Source: Hephaestia mangrovi
Lineage (GTDB): Bacteria > Pseudomonadota > Alphaproteobacteria > Sphingomonadales > Sphingomonadaceae
DNA: 64,000 bases
Reading direction: 5' to 3'
NCBI RefSeq assembly: GCF_019880555.1
Contig: NZ_JAINVU010000002.1
Location: forward strand, 620,001 to 684,000
The position numbers were made by a program, and so were the translations under genes. The notes under the pieces are model-generated. The model was not told the origin of the DNA. It did no database searches and saw only the letters and a list, made by a program, of their open reading frames with translations. Numbering within the stretch: position 1 is the stretch's first letter; each line of letters opens with the position of its first letter. Shown piece after piece: positions 8,329 through 18,619 of the stretch.

Positions 8329-9558
8329 TCAGCTGCGATAATCAGCGTTGATCGAAATGTAACCATGCGTGAGGTCGCACGTCCAGACGGTGGCGCGGCC
8401 ATCGCCGAGGCCGAGATCGACGCCGATCTCGATGTCGCTGCCCTTGAGGTGCGCGGCAACCGGCGCCTCGTCATAGCCTTCGACCGCGAGGCCGCCGGCG
8501 GCGACCTGCGTATCGCCGAAGCGGATAGCCAGCCGATCGCGCTCAGCGGGTTCGCCGGCCTTGCCGACCGCCATGACGACGCGGCCCCAATTGGCATCCT
8601 CGCCGGCGATCGCCGTCTTGACCAGCGGCGAATTGGCGATCGACATCGCGATCCGATGCGCGCTGGCGTCGCTTTCGGCGCCGGTGACGGCGATCTCGAC
8701 GAACTTGGTCGCACCCTCGCCATCGCGCACGACGAGCTGGGCGAGCTGACGGCACAGATCGCCGAGCGCGGCGGCAAAGGCGTCGGCGCCGGGATCGTCG
8801 GCGCGGGCGAGCGGGGCGTTACCCGCCTTGCCGGTGGCGAAGGCGAGCACGGTGTCGCTGGTCGACGTATCGCCATCGACGGTGATGCAAGAGAAAGTGG
8901 TGCGGTTCGCCGCGTCGAGTGCAGCCTGAAGGAAGCCGGGCTCGACCGCCGCGTCGGTGAAGATGAAGCCGAGCATCGTCGCCATGTCCGGCGCGATCAT
9001 CCCCGAGCCCTTGATGATGCCGACGAGATTGATCGTGCGGCCATCGACGATCGCGCTGGTGGTCGCGGCCTTGGCGAAGGTGTCGGTGGTCATGATTGTC
9101 GCGGCGGCATCTTCCCAGCCGCAGACCGGCGCGGCGAACGCGGCGTCGAGCCCGGCCTCGGCCTTGTCGATCGGCAGCGGCACGCCGATCACCCCGGTGG
9201 AGGCGACCAGCACGTCCGACGGCTGGCAGCCGGTCGCCCCGGCGACGCGCGCGGCGATCGCTTCGACGGCGGCACGGCCGCGGTTGCCGGTGAAGGCATT
9301 CGAATTGCCGGCATTGACCACCAGCGCGCGCGCGGTGCCGAGCGGGAGCACCTTGCGACACCATTCGACCTCGGGCGAGGGGCATTTGCTCTGCGTCAGC
9401 ACGCCGGCGACGCTGGTACCGGGATCGAGCGCGGCGAACGTGAGATCGCAGCGGTCCCACGTCTTGTAGCGCGCGCGGGCGACACGCAGCGTCACGCCGG
9501 CGATGACCGGCAGTTCGGGAAAACCGCTCGGGGCGAGCGGTGAACGGGACGATGACAT
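8329..9558 (-). CDS. argJ: Bifunctional glutamate N-acetyltransferase / amino-acid acetyltransferase ArgJ
   Basis: 409 residues. ArgJ transfers acetyl from N-acetylornithine to glutamate in the cyclic arginine pathway, and often also uses acetyl-CoA. The self-cleavage site is present in KGSGMIAPDMATMLGF, where the Thr of ATML becomes the N-terminal nucleophile of the beta chain. The conserved NAGNSNAFTG and GEGATKF segments are also seen. It starts with MSSSRSPLAPSGFPELP at 9558. It is divergent from a TonB-C-domain gene and upstream of the NlpD-like gene, possibly co-transcribed. Confidence 0.96.
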   Translation of the reverse strand: MSSSRSPLAPSGFPELPVIAGVTLRVARARYKTWDRCDLTFAALDPGTSVAGVLTQSKCPSPEVEWCRKVLPLGTARALVVNAGNSNAFTGNRGRAAVEAIAARVAGATGCQPSDVLVASTGVIGVPLPIDKAEAGLDAAFAAPVCGWEDAAATIMTTDTFAKAATTSAIVDGRTINLVGIIKGSGMIAPDMATMLGFIFTDAAVEPGFLQAALDAANRTTFSCITVDGDTSTSDTVLAFATGKAGNAPLARADDPGADAFAAALGDLCRQLAQLVVRDGEGATKFVEIAVTGAESDASAHRIAMSIANSPLVKTAIAGEDANWGRVVMAVGKAGEPAERDRLAIRFGDTQVAAGGLAVEGYDEAPVAAHLKGSDIEIGVDLGLGDGRATVWTCDLTHGYISINADYRS

Positions 9559-9604
9559 GGCGGCGCTCCGGTATTAGCGTATCGGCGACGGGGGAGCTGT
9601 TAGC

Positions 9605-10084
9605 GTGATTGTGGGATCAGGCAAATCATCGATGATCGTGGTGCGGGCCGCGTGCGGGGTGTTGATCGTGGCGATCCTGTTCCTCGCCGGATTGGCGGTG
9701 CAAGGGCGCGTTGAACGGTTCATCGACGAACGCCGGGTGCTGCAGGCGCTCGCTGCCGAAGCGCCGGGAAAAATAGCGAATGCCGCGGGCCTGATGCCGA
9801 AGCCACTGGGCAGTCCCGGAGCGTGGTTCGACCCCGATTCCTATCCCCCGACCGCGTTGCGAGCCGGGGAGGAAGGGAGCGTGCGTGTGAAAGTCGCAGT
9901 CGATTCGGACGGCGTTCCGATCCGCTGCCGCGTTGTGCAAAGCAGCGGTTACGCCGATCTCGATCAGGGCACGTGCGATATCGTGATGAGGCGAGGCCGC
10001 TTCGTACCGGCAACGGATGCCGCCGGCCATGCGATTCCGGCGATATCGGACAGCTTTCGGATCAGGTGGCAATTGACGTCCTAA
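9605..10084 (+). CDS. Membrane-anchored TonB C-terminal domain protein (paralogue 1)
   Basis: 159 residues. An N-terminal membrane segment (about 12-31, VVRAACGVLIVAILFLAGLAV) is followed by a TonB-C-like domain (about 75-157) with VRVKVAVDSDGVPIRCRVVQSSGYADLDQGTC. It lacks the long Pro-rich spacer of true TonB, so a role as an energy transducer is doubtful. GTG at 9605 has GGGGGAG eight bases upstream and is preferred over ATG at 9632. It is closely similar in layout to the next gene: both carry a GxPxxWF...YPP block ahead of the TonB fold, suggesting duplication. Function is unknown. Confidence 0.78.
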   Translation: MIVGSGKSSMIVVRAACGVLIVAILFLAGLAVQGRVERFIDERRVLQALAAEAPGKIANAAGLMPKPLGSPGAWFDPDSYPPTALRAGEEGSVRVKVAVDSDGVPIRCRVVQSSGYADLDQGTCDIVMRRGRFVPATDAAGHAIPAISDSFRIRWQLTS

Positions 10085-10102
10085 AGCCGATCGACATCCA
10101 GG
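10085..10102. repeat. Remnant of the family 3 repeat arm
   Basis: GCCGATCGACATCCAG, just after the stop of the TonB-C gene, differs by one base from the left arm GCCGATCGACATTCAG found directly after secA (14084-14099). No matching right arm is seen nearby, so this may be a decayed or partial copy, or chance similarity. Confidence 0.4.
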
Positions 10103-10174
10103 ACTGACGGCGGCCAAGCCGATACAGGCTGGCTCGTTGGTCAAAGGGGGGCGCCTTGCCGGCTGCGGATGCTT

Positions 10175-10226
10175 CATGGATGCTGAAACGAGTTCAGCAT
10201 GACGAGGCTTTTGAGGCGAACTCAGG
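10175..10226. repeat. Short palindromic repeat, family 2, copy A
   Basis: CATGGATGCTGAAACGAG followed by TTCAGCATGACGA. The core forms a GCTGAA/TTCAGC stem (10182-10187 with 10193-10198) around a 5-base loop. The tail GAGGCGAACTCAGG is also shared with the copy at 14353. The two copies lie on either side of the TonB2-secA segment. Confidence 0.75.
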
Positions 10227-10325
10227 CGAACGTCGATTCCGCCATGCTAGGGCGGTGACATTGCGGTGTCCTCGTAGTAGGATTCGTGTTTCCCGGTTCA
10301 ACGATGGCGACGAGGATTGTATTCG

Positions 10326-10856
10326 GTGAGTTCCATTCGCGTTTCTGGCATAGCGGCCGGCCTTTGCATCTTCGCGGCAGCGCCCGTTTCGGCCCAGACC
10401 GCCGCGACGCCCGTATCCACTGCACCGTTGGCGACGCCGATCGGCAATCCCGCGAGCTGGTTTCCCGCCAGCGCCTACCCACCCGAAGCCAAGGCGGCGG
10501 GTGTGCAAGGACGCACCGAGTTCAAGCTCGAGCTCGACCCGCAAGGCCGCATCACCGAATGCGACATCGCCAAGAGCAGCGGATCGGCATTGCTTGACAG
10601 CACGACCTGCGCGCTGCTGGTGACCAACGGCCGGTTCAAGCCCGCGCATGACGCATCGGGCAATGCGGTGGCCGGCGAATGGCAATCGGCGATGGTGTGG
10701 CAGCTCGCCGCCGCAGCGCCCGATACGCTCGACGGATTTAGCGGCCAGACGGGCCCGTCCCCGGCGGAAATCTACAACCAATCGGTTTCGGCCGAACAAA
10801 AGCAGGCGCAACAGGCGCAGGACAGCCAGCAGGGTGGCGGCGGCGACGATCAGTGA
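10326..10856 (+). CDS. Secreted TonB C-terminal domain protein (paralogue 2)
   Basis: 176 residues with a cleavable signal peptide (SIRVSGIAAGLCIFAAAPVSA, cut before QT). A TonB-C-like domain spans about 50-140: PASWFPASAYPPEAKAAGVQ, then TEFKLELDPQGRITECDIAKSS. A Gln/Gly-rich tail (QKQAQQAQDSQQGGGGDDQ) is probably disordered. GTG at 10326 is preferred because GAGGA lies about nine bases upstream; a TTG at 10317 would sit on that site. It is a paralogue of the gene at 9605 (shared WF...YPP block). It is periplasmic; function is unknown. Confidence 0.75.
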   Translation: MSSIRVSGIAAGLCIFAAAPVSAQTAATPVSTAPLATPIGNPASWFPASAYPPEAKAAGVQGRTEFKLELDPQGRITECDIAKSSGSALLDSTTCALLVTNGRFKPAHDASGNAVAGEWQSAMVWQLAAAAPDTLDGFSGQTGPSPAEIYNQSVSAEQKQAQQAQDSQQGGGGDDQ

Positions 10857-10942
10857 CGCGTGCCCGATTTCCATTGGACGAATCCGTTCGTCGCACCTAT
10901 CTGGACAGCCATCGTCCGCTCAGGGCCGGATAACGGGGTAAG

Positions 10943-11230
10943 ATGAACCTGCTGCTGCTGATCTACGCGATGATTGCGGGGTTGGCCGGCTTCAACGCCG
11001 GTCCGTCGGCTGTCGCGCGCGCGGCGGTCGCCGAGACCGGCAGCCTAGCGCAGGTGGCAGAAGCGCCCGATCAGGTGTCGATCGCGGTGAAGGCGCTGGC
11101 GGTGCGCACGGTCGCGCGGGCGTTCGCGCCCGAGACGGCACGGCCCGATGTTCGCAGGATCGCGATAATCGCCCCGCGGCAGCCGATCGTGGCGATGGGC
11201 CGCGCGGCGCCCGAGCGCCGGCTCGAATAG
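10943..11230 (+). CDS. Small hypothetical exported protein upstream of secA
   Basis: 95 residues. A hydrophobic N-terminus (MNLLLLIYAMIAGLAGF) acts as a signal peptide or membrane anchor, followed by an Ala/Val/Arg-rich segment. GGGGTAAG directly precedes the ATG. I do not recognise a family. Its position about 100 bp ahead of secA on the same strand invites comparison with secM, but no SecM-like arrest motif (FxxxxWIxxxxGIRAGP) is visible. Composition resembles its neighbours, so it could be a real but poorly conserved gene. Confidence 0.5.
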   Translation: MNLLLLIYAMIAGLAGFNAGPSAVARAAVAETGSLAQVAEAPDQVSIAVKALAVRTVARAFAPETARPDVRRIAIIAPRQPIVAMGRAAPERRLE

Positions 11231-11331
11231 CAACGGCGCCGGCGGGGCCGGGCCTCGCTTTTCCTCGCATCGTCATTTGATGCCGCGCCGGACGACCGCG
11301 CGCGGCGCGCATAATCATCAAGGGTATCAGC

Positions 11332-14080
<2,749 letters not shown>

Positions 14081-14082
<2 letters not shown>

Positions 14083-14224
14083 GGCCGATCGACATTCAGT
14101 TCTAGCGGGCTGCAAAGCGCGGCTCTCCGCGCTTCCGGTGCTCACGGACCTGTAGTCCGCTGCGCTCCGGGTCGCGGAAATCCACCATTTTCGCTCCGCC
14201 ACCTCCTGAATGTCGACCGACCCT
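14081..14224. repeat. Family 3 inverted-repeat element immediately after secA
   Basis: Two 19-base arms, 14081-14099 (AGGGCCGATCGACATTCAG) and 14206-14224 (CTGAATGTCGACCGACCCT), match as an inverted repeat at 17 of 19 positions. They bound a 144-base unit. The left arm starts inside the secA stop codon. Internally there is a perfect 7-bp hairpin (14116-14133). A direct repeat GCGGGCTGCAAAGCGCGG occurs inside at 14105-14122 and again just outside at 14235-14252. It encodes nothing and looks like a small non-autonomous palindromic element. Confidence 0.7.
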
Positions 14225-14241
14225 AGGGTTCGTGGCGGGCT

Positions 14242-14267
14242 GCAAAGCGCGGTTTTCTGCGCTTTGC
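14242..14267. terminator. Perfect 9-bp stem-loop downstream of secA
   Basis: GCAAAGCGC (14242-14250) pairs with GCGCTTTGC (14259-14267) around GGTTTTCT. It lies between two convergent genes, a usual place for a bidirectional terminator, but no U-tract follows on either strand. It may instead be a 3'-end-protecting structure. Confidence 0.4.
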
Positions 14268-14352
14268 GGCGCTGCGTGCCGATTCTTGAAGGCCGCGCTT
14301 TTCGCCTCGCCCTGACCAGAATTAACGCCAAGCGCGCTGGTTGGCGGAGCGC

Positions 14353-14406
14353 CATGGATGCTGAAACAAGTTCAGCATGACGACGATGGGGAGGCGAACT
14401 TCAGGT
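14353..14406. repeat. Short palindromic repeat, family 2, copy B
   Basis: CATGGATGCTGAAACAAG followed by TTCAGCATGACGA. The stem is GCTGAA/TTCAGC (14360-14365 with 14371-14376). It differs from copy A at 10175 by one base over about 31 positions and shares the trailing GAGGCGAACT-CAGG block. Confidence 0.75.
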
Positions 14407-14479
14407 CCGGCCGACTAGTTACGCCGATCTGACGTTCGCCGCAGAAGCACCAAGCCGGACTTTTGGGTGACGAGCCGGA

Positions 14480-15061
14480 TTATCGGCGCGCGCCGGGCAT
14501 CACGATCGTGGGGCCGAGGTTCTGGATCACGTCGCGCGCGTCGAAGGCGTGGACATCGCCTGACGGGCGCTCGCCATGGCCCATCACGATCTCGGCATGC
14601 GCATCATATTTGTCGATCGTGTTGACGTCGACCGGACCCCACGGATCGCCCCAGAAGGGATCGTAAAAGCCCCAGCCGAAGCCCGGACGGTGGTAACGCC
14701 AGCTCACGCCCCAATACCCCCACGGGCCGGGACGGAAGGGATCAATGACGTAGGTCCGCGTCTTGCGGTCGGTGTTGCGATCGACCAGTTCGAACCAGTC
14801 ATATCCGTTCTGCACGGTGAGTTCCGCTGCGCGATAGAGCAGGTAGCGTTCGACCGTATCGCGCGAGGTGACCGAATTGCCTGCGAAGCTGACCATGAAA
14901 CGATTGGCCTCGATCCGCTGCTCGCTGAAGCCCTCGCGGTTGAAGCCATGGCCGGTCGCGGGATGATAGGTCGTCGCGCTCTCGCAGCCGGCGAGCGCCA
15001 GCGTGGCAGCCGCGACGGCGGCGAGGAGCAGCGGGCGGCGGTTGGACGGCAATATCGACAT
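14480..15061 (-). CDS. CC0125/CC1285-type lipoprotein
   Basis: 193-residue lipoprotein. The signal peptide ends in LALAGC, with lipidated Cys26. The mature part contains GFSEQRIEANRFMVSFAGNS, a VERYLLYRAAELT helix and GYDWFELVDR, followed by a Gly/Trp/Pro-rich region (GPWGYWGVSWRYHRPGFGWG). I associate this pattern with the CC0125/CC1285 lipoprotein family of alphaproteobacteria, whose role is unknown. The ATG at 15061 is preferred over a frame open to 15145 because it begins the signal peptide. It lies about 100 bp downstream of the antiporter gene on the same strand. Confidence 0.75.
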   Translation of the reverse strand: MSILPSNRRPLLLAAVAAATLALAGCESATTYHPATGHGFNREGFSEQRIEANRFMVSFAGNSVTSRDTVERYLLYRAAELTVQNGYDWFELVDRNTDRKTRTYVIDPFRPGPWGYWGVSWRYHRPGFGWGFYDPFWGDPWGPVDVNTIDKYDAHAEIVMGHGERPSGDVHAFDARDVIQNLGPTIVMPGARR

Positions 15062-15157
15062 TATACTCTCCACGGGCGGAAAGCGCGGACGATGCGGTTC
15101 CGCCTTACGTAACGGAACGCGCGCAAACCAGCGCAGTTCCGCCACTTTTGGAGATCT

Positions 15158-16936
15158 TCAGGCGGGCGTTTCGCCCAGTTTCGAACGGCGCAGGCGCGGC
15201 TCTCGGTCGAGCTCGGCGGCGTCCTTGATCGCGCGGCGAAGCTCATCACGCTTCTCGTGGATCGAGGCGATCACCGGCCCCATCGCCACGCCGAGATCGA
15301 CCAGCACCGCTTCGGAAAGTTGCAGCGAGCTTTCGACCGTTTCGGGCACCGCATCGGTGGCGCCGGCGCGATAAAGCTGCGCGGCATGGGCGGTATCGCG
15401 CGCGCGCGCGATGATCGGCAGTGCCGGTACCCAGCCGCGCACGCGGCGGGTGATGCGGATCGTCAACACCGGATCGTCCATCGTCAGGATCAGCGCCTTG
15501 GCGCGTCCGAGATTGAGGCGATCGACCAGCTCCGAGCGCGCGACATCGCCGAAGATCACCGGGTATCCCTGGCGGCGCGCGGCGTTCACCGTATCGATAT
15601 CGGCTTCGACCGCGACATATTTCTGATCGTGCGCGGCGAGCATGTCGGCCACCAGCCGGCCGACGCGGCCGAAGCCGATGACCACGGTGCCCGGCCCCTC
15701 GGGATCGGTCTCGATCTCGGGTTCGTCACCCCCAAGCCGGCGCTCGATCCGCCGCGCTGCGAACTGGCCGAAACGGGCGAGCAGCGGGGTGATGGTGAGG
15801 CCGATCGCGGTGACGGTCTGCCAGAAAGCCGCGGTGGACCCGTGGATCAATTGCGCCTCGGTCGCGACGCCGAGCACGATCAGCGTGGTTTCCGAAGGGC
15901 TGGCCATCAGCACGCCGGCTTCGGCGGCGACGCCGTTGCGAGCGCCGGTGACGCGCAACAAGGCGAACGTGACGAGCGCCTTGACGATCACCACGCCGAG
16001 CACCGCCAGCAGCAGCATCTGCCAATTGTGCATCACCAGCCGGAGATCGAGGCTCATGCCGACCGAGATCAGAAACACGCCGAGCGCCAGGCCCTTGAAC
16101 GGTGCGGTGATGACCTCGACTTCGCTGTGATATTCGGTTTCCGCGATCAGCAGGCCGGCGAGCAAGGCGCCGACGATCGGCGACAGGCCCGCCGCGGTGG
16201 TGGCGAGGCTGGCGACAATCACAACAAGCAGCGAGGCAGCAAGGAACAGTTCGGGGCTCTTGGTCCGCGCCGCCTGAGCAAACAATCGCGGCAGCACGAA
16301 GCGGCCGCCGACGAACATCACCATCACCGTAAGACCGCCGGAAAGCGCGACATGGGCGAGGCCGGCCCAGCCGTTGTCGCTGGCGGTCGGCGCCATCGCG
16401 CCAAGCACGAAGATGATCGGCACCAGCGCCAGATCCTCGAACAGCAGCATCGCGAAAGCGGACCGGCCGACGGCGCTGGCGGTGCCGGCGATCGGCAGGA
16501 CCAGCGCGGTGGAGGACAGCGCCAGCGCCAGCCCCAGCCCGATCGCGCCGCCCCAACCTTGCCCGAGCAGGTGCAATGCCAGCCCGATGATGAGACCAGA
16601 CCCGATCAACTCGGCGGCGCCCAGCCCGAAGACCAGCCCGCGCATCGACCACAGCCGTTTCAGCGACAGCTCCAGCCCGATCGAGAACAGCAGCAGGATG
16701 ATGCCGAATTCGGCGAACGGCTCGATCGCGTGCGCATCGGTGATGGTGACGTAATAGAGCCACGGCGCCTGCGGGACGAGCGCGCCGAGCCCCGCCGGGC
16801 CAACCAGAATGCCGACCAGGATGAAACCGATCACCGGGCTGACCTTGAAGCGCGCGAAGGCAGGGATCACCAGCCCCGCCGCGCCCAGGATCACCAGTGC
16901 GTCACTGAATCCAGCATCTTCGAGCCCGATCGCCAT
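15158..16936 (-). CDS. CPA2-family cation:proton antiporter (KefB/KefC-like) with RCK domain
   Basis: 592 residues. About a dozen hydrophobic segments occupy residues 10-400 in the Na/H exchanger fold (FAEFGIILLLFSIGLELS is typical of Kef/CPA2). A cytosolic TrkA-N/RCK domain begins near residue 415 with VVIGFGRVGR (GxGxxG nucleotide site). It probably exchanges K+ or Na+ for protons at the inner membrane, gated by a bound nucleotide or glutathione adduct. The short C-terminal tail lacks an obvious TrkA-C domain. It is divergent from the small YidB-like gene. Ion specificity cannot be read from sequence. Confidence 0.9.
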   Translation of the reverse strand: MAIGLEDAGFSDALVILGAAGLVIPAFARFKVSPVIGFILVGILVGPAGLGALVPQAPWLYYVTITDAHAIEPFAEFGIILLLFSIGLELSLKRLWSMRGLVFGLGAAELIGSGLIIGLALHLLGQGWGGAIGLGLALALSSTALVLPIAGTASAVGRSAFAMLLFEDLALVPIIFVLGAMAPTASDNGWAGLAHVALSGGLTVMVMFVGGRFVLPRLFAQAARTKSPELFLAASLLVVIVASLATTAAGLSPIVGALLAGLLIAETEYHSEVEVITAPFKGLALGVFLISVGMSLDLRLVMHNWQMLLLAVLGVVIVKALVTFALLRVTGARNGVAAEAGVLMASPSETTLIVLGVATEAQLIHGSTAAFWQTVTAIGLTITPLLARFGQFAARRIERRLGGDEPEIETDPEGPGTVVIGFGRVGRLVADMLAAHDQKYVAVEADIDTVNAARRQGYPVIFGDVARSELVDRLNLGRAKALILTMDDPVLTIRITRRVRGWVPALPIIARARDTAHAAQLYRAGATDAVPETVESSLQLSEAVLVDLGVAMGPVIASIHEKRDELRRAIKDAAELDREPRLRRSKLGETPA

Positions 16937-17045
16937 GCCGTTGGTTAAAGCCGATGCGCCCCGGCTTGTCAGCCGCTCCGTGCCTCGCTCGCCGCATTTT
17001 TTCGTGCTAAGCGATACGGAGCTTCACGAAATGCGGAGGTGTGTG

Positions 17046-17357
17046 ATGGGACTGCTCGACGGATTGCTCGGACAGGTTGCAGAAAATGTCGATATTGCGA
17101 ATCTCGCTGCGAAGGTCGGCCTGTCACAAGACCAGGTCGAGCAGGCGGTGGCGGCGCTGGCCCATGCGCACCCGCAACCGGGCGACACGGTGACGCAGGC
17201 GTCGCAGACGACCGGCCTGTCCACCGACGTGCTGCAGCAGATCGTCGGCCATATCGGCGGCGAAGGCTCGCTGGCGCAGTTCGCGAGCCTGATCGAATCG
17301 CAGGGCGGGCTGTCGAGCCTCAGCGGGCTTGCCGCGGGCCTGTTCGGCAAGTCCTGA
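17046..17357 (+). CDS. Small YidB/DUF937-like protein
   Basis: 103 residues, no signal peptide. It begins MGLLDGLLGQVAENV and contains the helical repeat-like VGLSQDQVEQAVAALA, ending GLAAGLFGKS. The pattern recalls YidB/DUF937 proteins, of unknown function. GGAGG at 17035-17039 places the start at the ATG at 17046. It is followed after about 20 bp by the FAD monooxygenase gene, so the two may share a transcript. Family call is tentative. Confidence 0.65.
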   Translation: MGLLDGLLGQVAENVDIANLAAKVGLSQDQVEQAVAALAHAHPQPGDTVTQASQTTGLSTDVLQQIVGHIGGEGSLAQFASLIESQGGLSSLSGLAAGLFGKS

Positions 17358-17379
17358 CCCAAGCCGCTGACGCGCGGCG

Positions 17380-18612
17380 ATGGCCGAGCGGACCAGCGAT
17401 GTCGTGATCGTGGGCGGCGGGCCGGCGGGGATGATCGCCGGCCTGCTGTTCGCGCGCGCCGGGATTGAGACGGTCGTGCTGGAAAAGCACGCCGATTTCC
17501 TGCGCGATTTCCGCGGCGACACGATCCATCCCTCGACGCTGCAAGTGTTCGACGAACTCGGCCTGCTCGATCGATTGCTGGCGCGCGATCACGTCAAGGT
17601 GAGCGAGCTTCATGCCCGCGTCGCCGGCGAGAACCTGGCGGTGGCCGACTTCAGCCATTTGCCGGTCGCCGCGCCGTATATCGCGCTGATGCCGCAATGG
17701 GATTTCCTCGATTTCGTCGCCGAGACGGCGGCGCGCTATCCGAGCTTCGCGTTGGAACGCCGCACCGAGGCGGTAGCGGCGGTGAGGACCGGCGGCCGCG
17801 TTACCGGCGTGCGCACGGCAGAGGGCGACGTTTTCACCGCACGAAAGCTCGTGATCGCCGCCGACGGCCGCGGATCGACGCTGCGCGCCGGATCGGGCTT
17901 GCCGCTGGAAACGATCGGCGCGCCGATGGACGTATTCTGGTTTCGCCTGCCCAAGGAAGCCGATCCCGAGAACGAAACGGTCGGCGTGTTCGATGCCGGC
18001 CGCATCTTCGTGCTGATCGACCGGCGCGATTATTGGCAATGCGCGTTCGTTTTCGCCAAGGGGCGGGCCGAGGCGATCCGCGCCGAAGGGATCGACGCCT
18101 TCCGCGAGCGGGTCGCGGCGATCGGGCCCGAGACGGCGCGGGCCGACGCGATCGGGAGCTGGGACGACGTCAAGCTGCTTACCGTGACGGTTGATCGGTT
18201 GACGCAATGGCACGAGCCGGGGTTGCTGTTCATCGGTGACGCTGCACACGCGATGTCGCCGATCGGCGGGGTGGGGATCAACCTGGCGATCCAGGATGCG
18301 ATTGCCGCGGCGAATATCCTGGCCGGGAAGATCGCGGCCGGAGAGGATGCCGATCCACTGCTGAAGCGCGTTCAGCAGCGGCGGATGATGCCGACGCGGA
18401 TCACACAAGCGATGCAGAAGCTGATTCAGGACCGGGTGATCGCCCCGCTGCTCGATGACGCGACGACGCTCGAACGGCCGCCGGCGTTGCTCGACCTGCT
18501 TGGGCATTGGCCGCGGCTCAGGCGGTTGCCCGCGCGGATCGTGGGGCTGGGTGTCCGCCCGGAGCATGTCCATTCGCCCGATCGGGGAACCGCGCGCGCC
18601 ACGCTCCGTTGA
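17380..18612 (+). CDS. FAD-dependent aromatic-ring-type monooxygenase
   Basis: 410 residues of the p-hydroxybenzoate hydroxylase/UbiH superfamily. The dinucleotide fold is VGGGPAGMIAG (Gly12-Gly17), the DG motif is AADGRGSTLRA, and the ribityl-binding GD motif is LFIGDAAHAMSPIGGVGINLA. Such enzymes use NAD(P)H and O2 to hydroxylate aromatic or polyprenyl substrates. The surroundings give no substrate: a YidB-like gene precedes and an MscS channel follows after 7 bp. In sphingomonads it is likely a cytosolic accessory monooxygenase rather than one of the Ubi enzymes, though that is inference. Confidence 0.88.
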   Translation: MAERTSDVVIVGGGPAGMIAGLLFARAGIETVVLEKHADFLRDFRGDTIHPSTLQVFDELGLLDRLLARDHVKVSELHARVAGENLAVADFSHLPVAAPYIALMPQWDFLDFVAETAARYPSFALERRTEAVAAVRTGGRVTGVRTAEGDVFTARKLVIAADGRGSTLRAGSGLPLETIGAPMDVFWFRLPKEADPENETVGVFDAGRIFVLIDRRDYWQCAFVFAKGRAEAIRAEGIDAFRERVAAIGPETARADAIGSWDDVKLLTVTVDRLTQWHEPGLLFIGDAAHAMSPIGGVGINLAIQDAIAAANILAGKIAAGEDADPLLKRVQQRRMMPTRITQAMQKLIQDRVIAPLLDDATTLERPPALLDLLGHWPRLRRLPARIVGLGVRPEHVHSPDRGTARATLR

Positions 18613-18619
18613 CGGGGGC

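Larger units (their letters stand above)
14225..14479. other. Non-coding remainder of the secA downstream gap
   Basis: Part of an almost 400-base gap between the convergent secA and lipoprotein genes. It holds a strong stem-loop at 14242-14267 (9-bp GCAAAGCGC/GCGCTTTGC stem, 8-base loop) and the family 2 repeat at 14353-14406. I see no gene and no T-run that would make the stem a classical terminator. Confidence 0.55.

Noticed and set aside
10943..11230. SecM-like secretion monitor upstream of secA
   Set aside because: Position and signal-like N-terminus fit, but no arrest-motif residues are visible and the gene could be unrelated; kept only as hypothetical.
14083..14479. Small RNA or attenuator gene after secA
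   Set aside because: Stable stems exist, but there is no promoter-like sequence or terminator T-run; repeats explain the structure.
15257..16948. 563-codon plus-strand frame opposite the antiporter gene
   Set aside because: Shadow of the CPA2 antiporter; composition dominated by Gln/Arg/Asp/His with no motifs.
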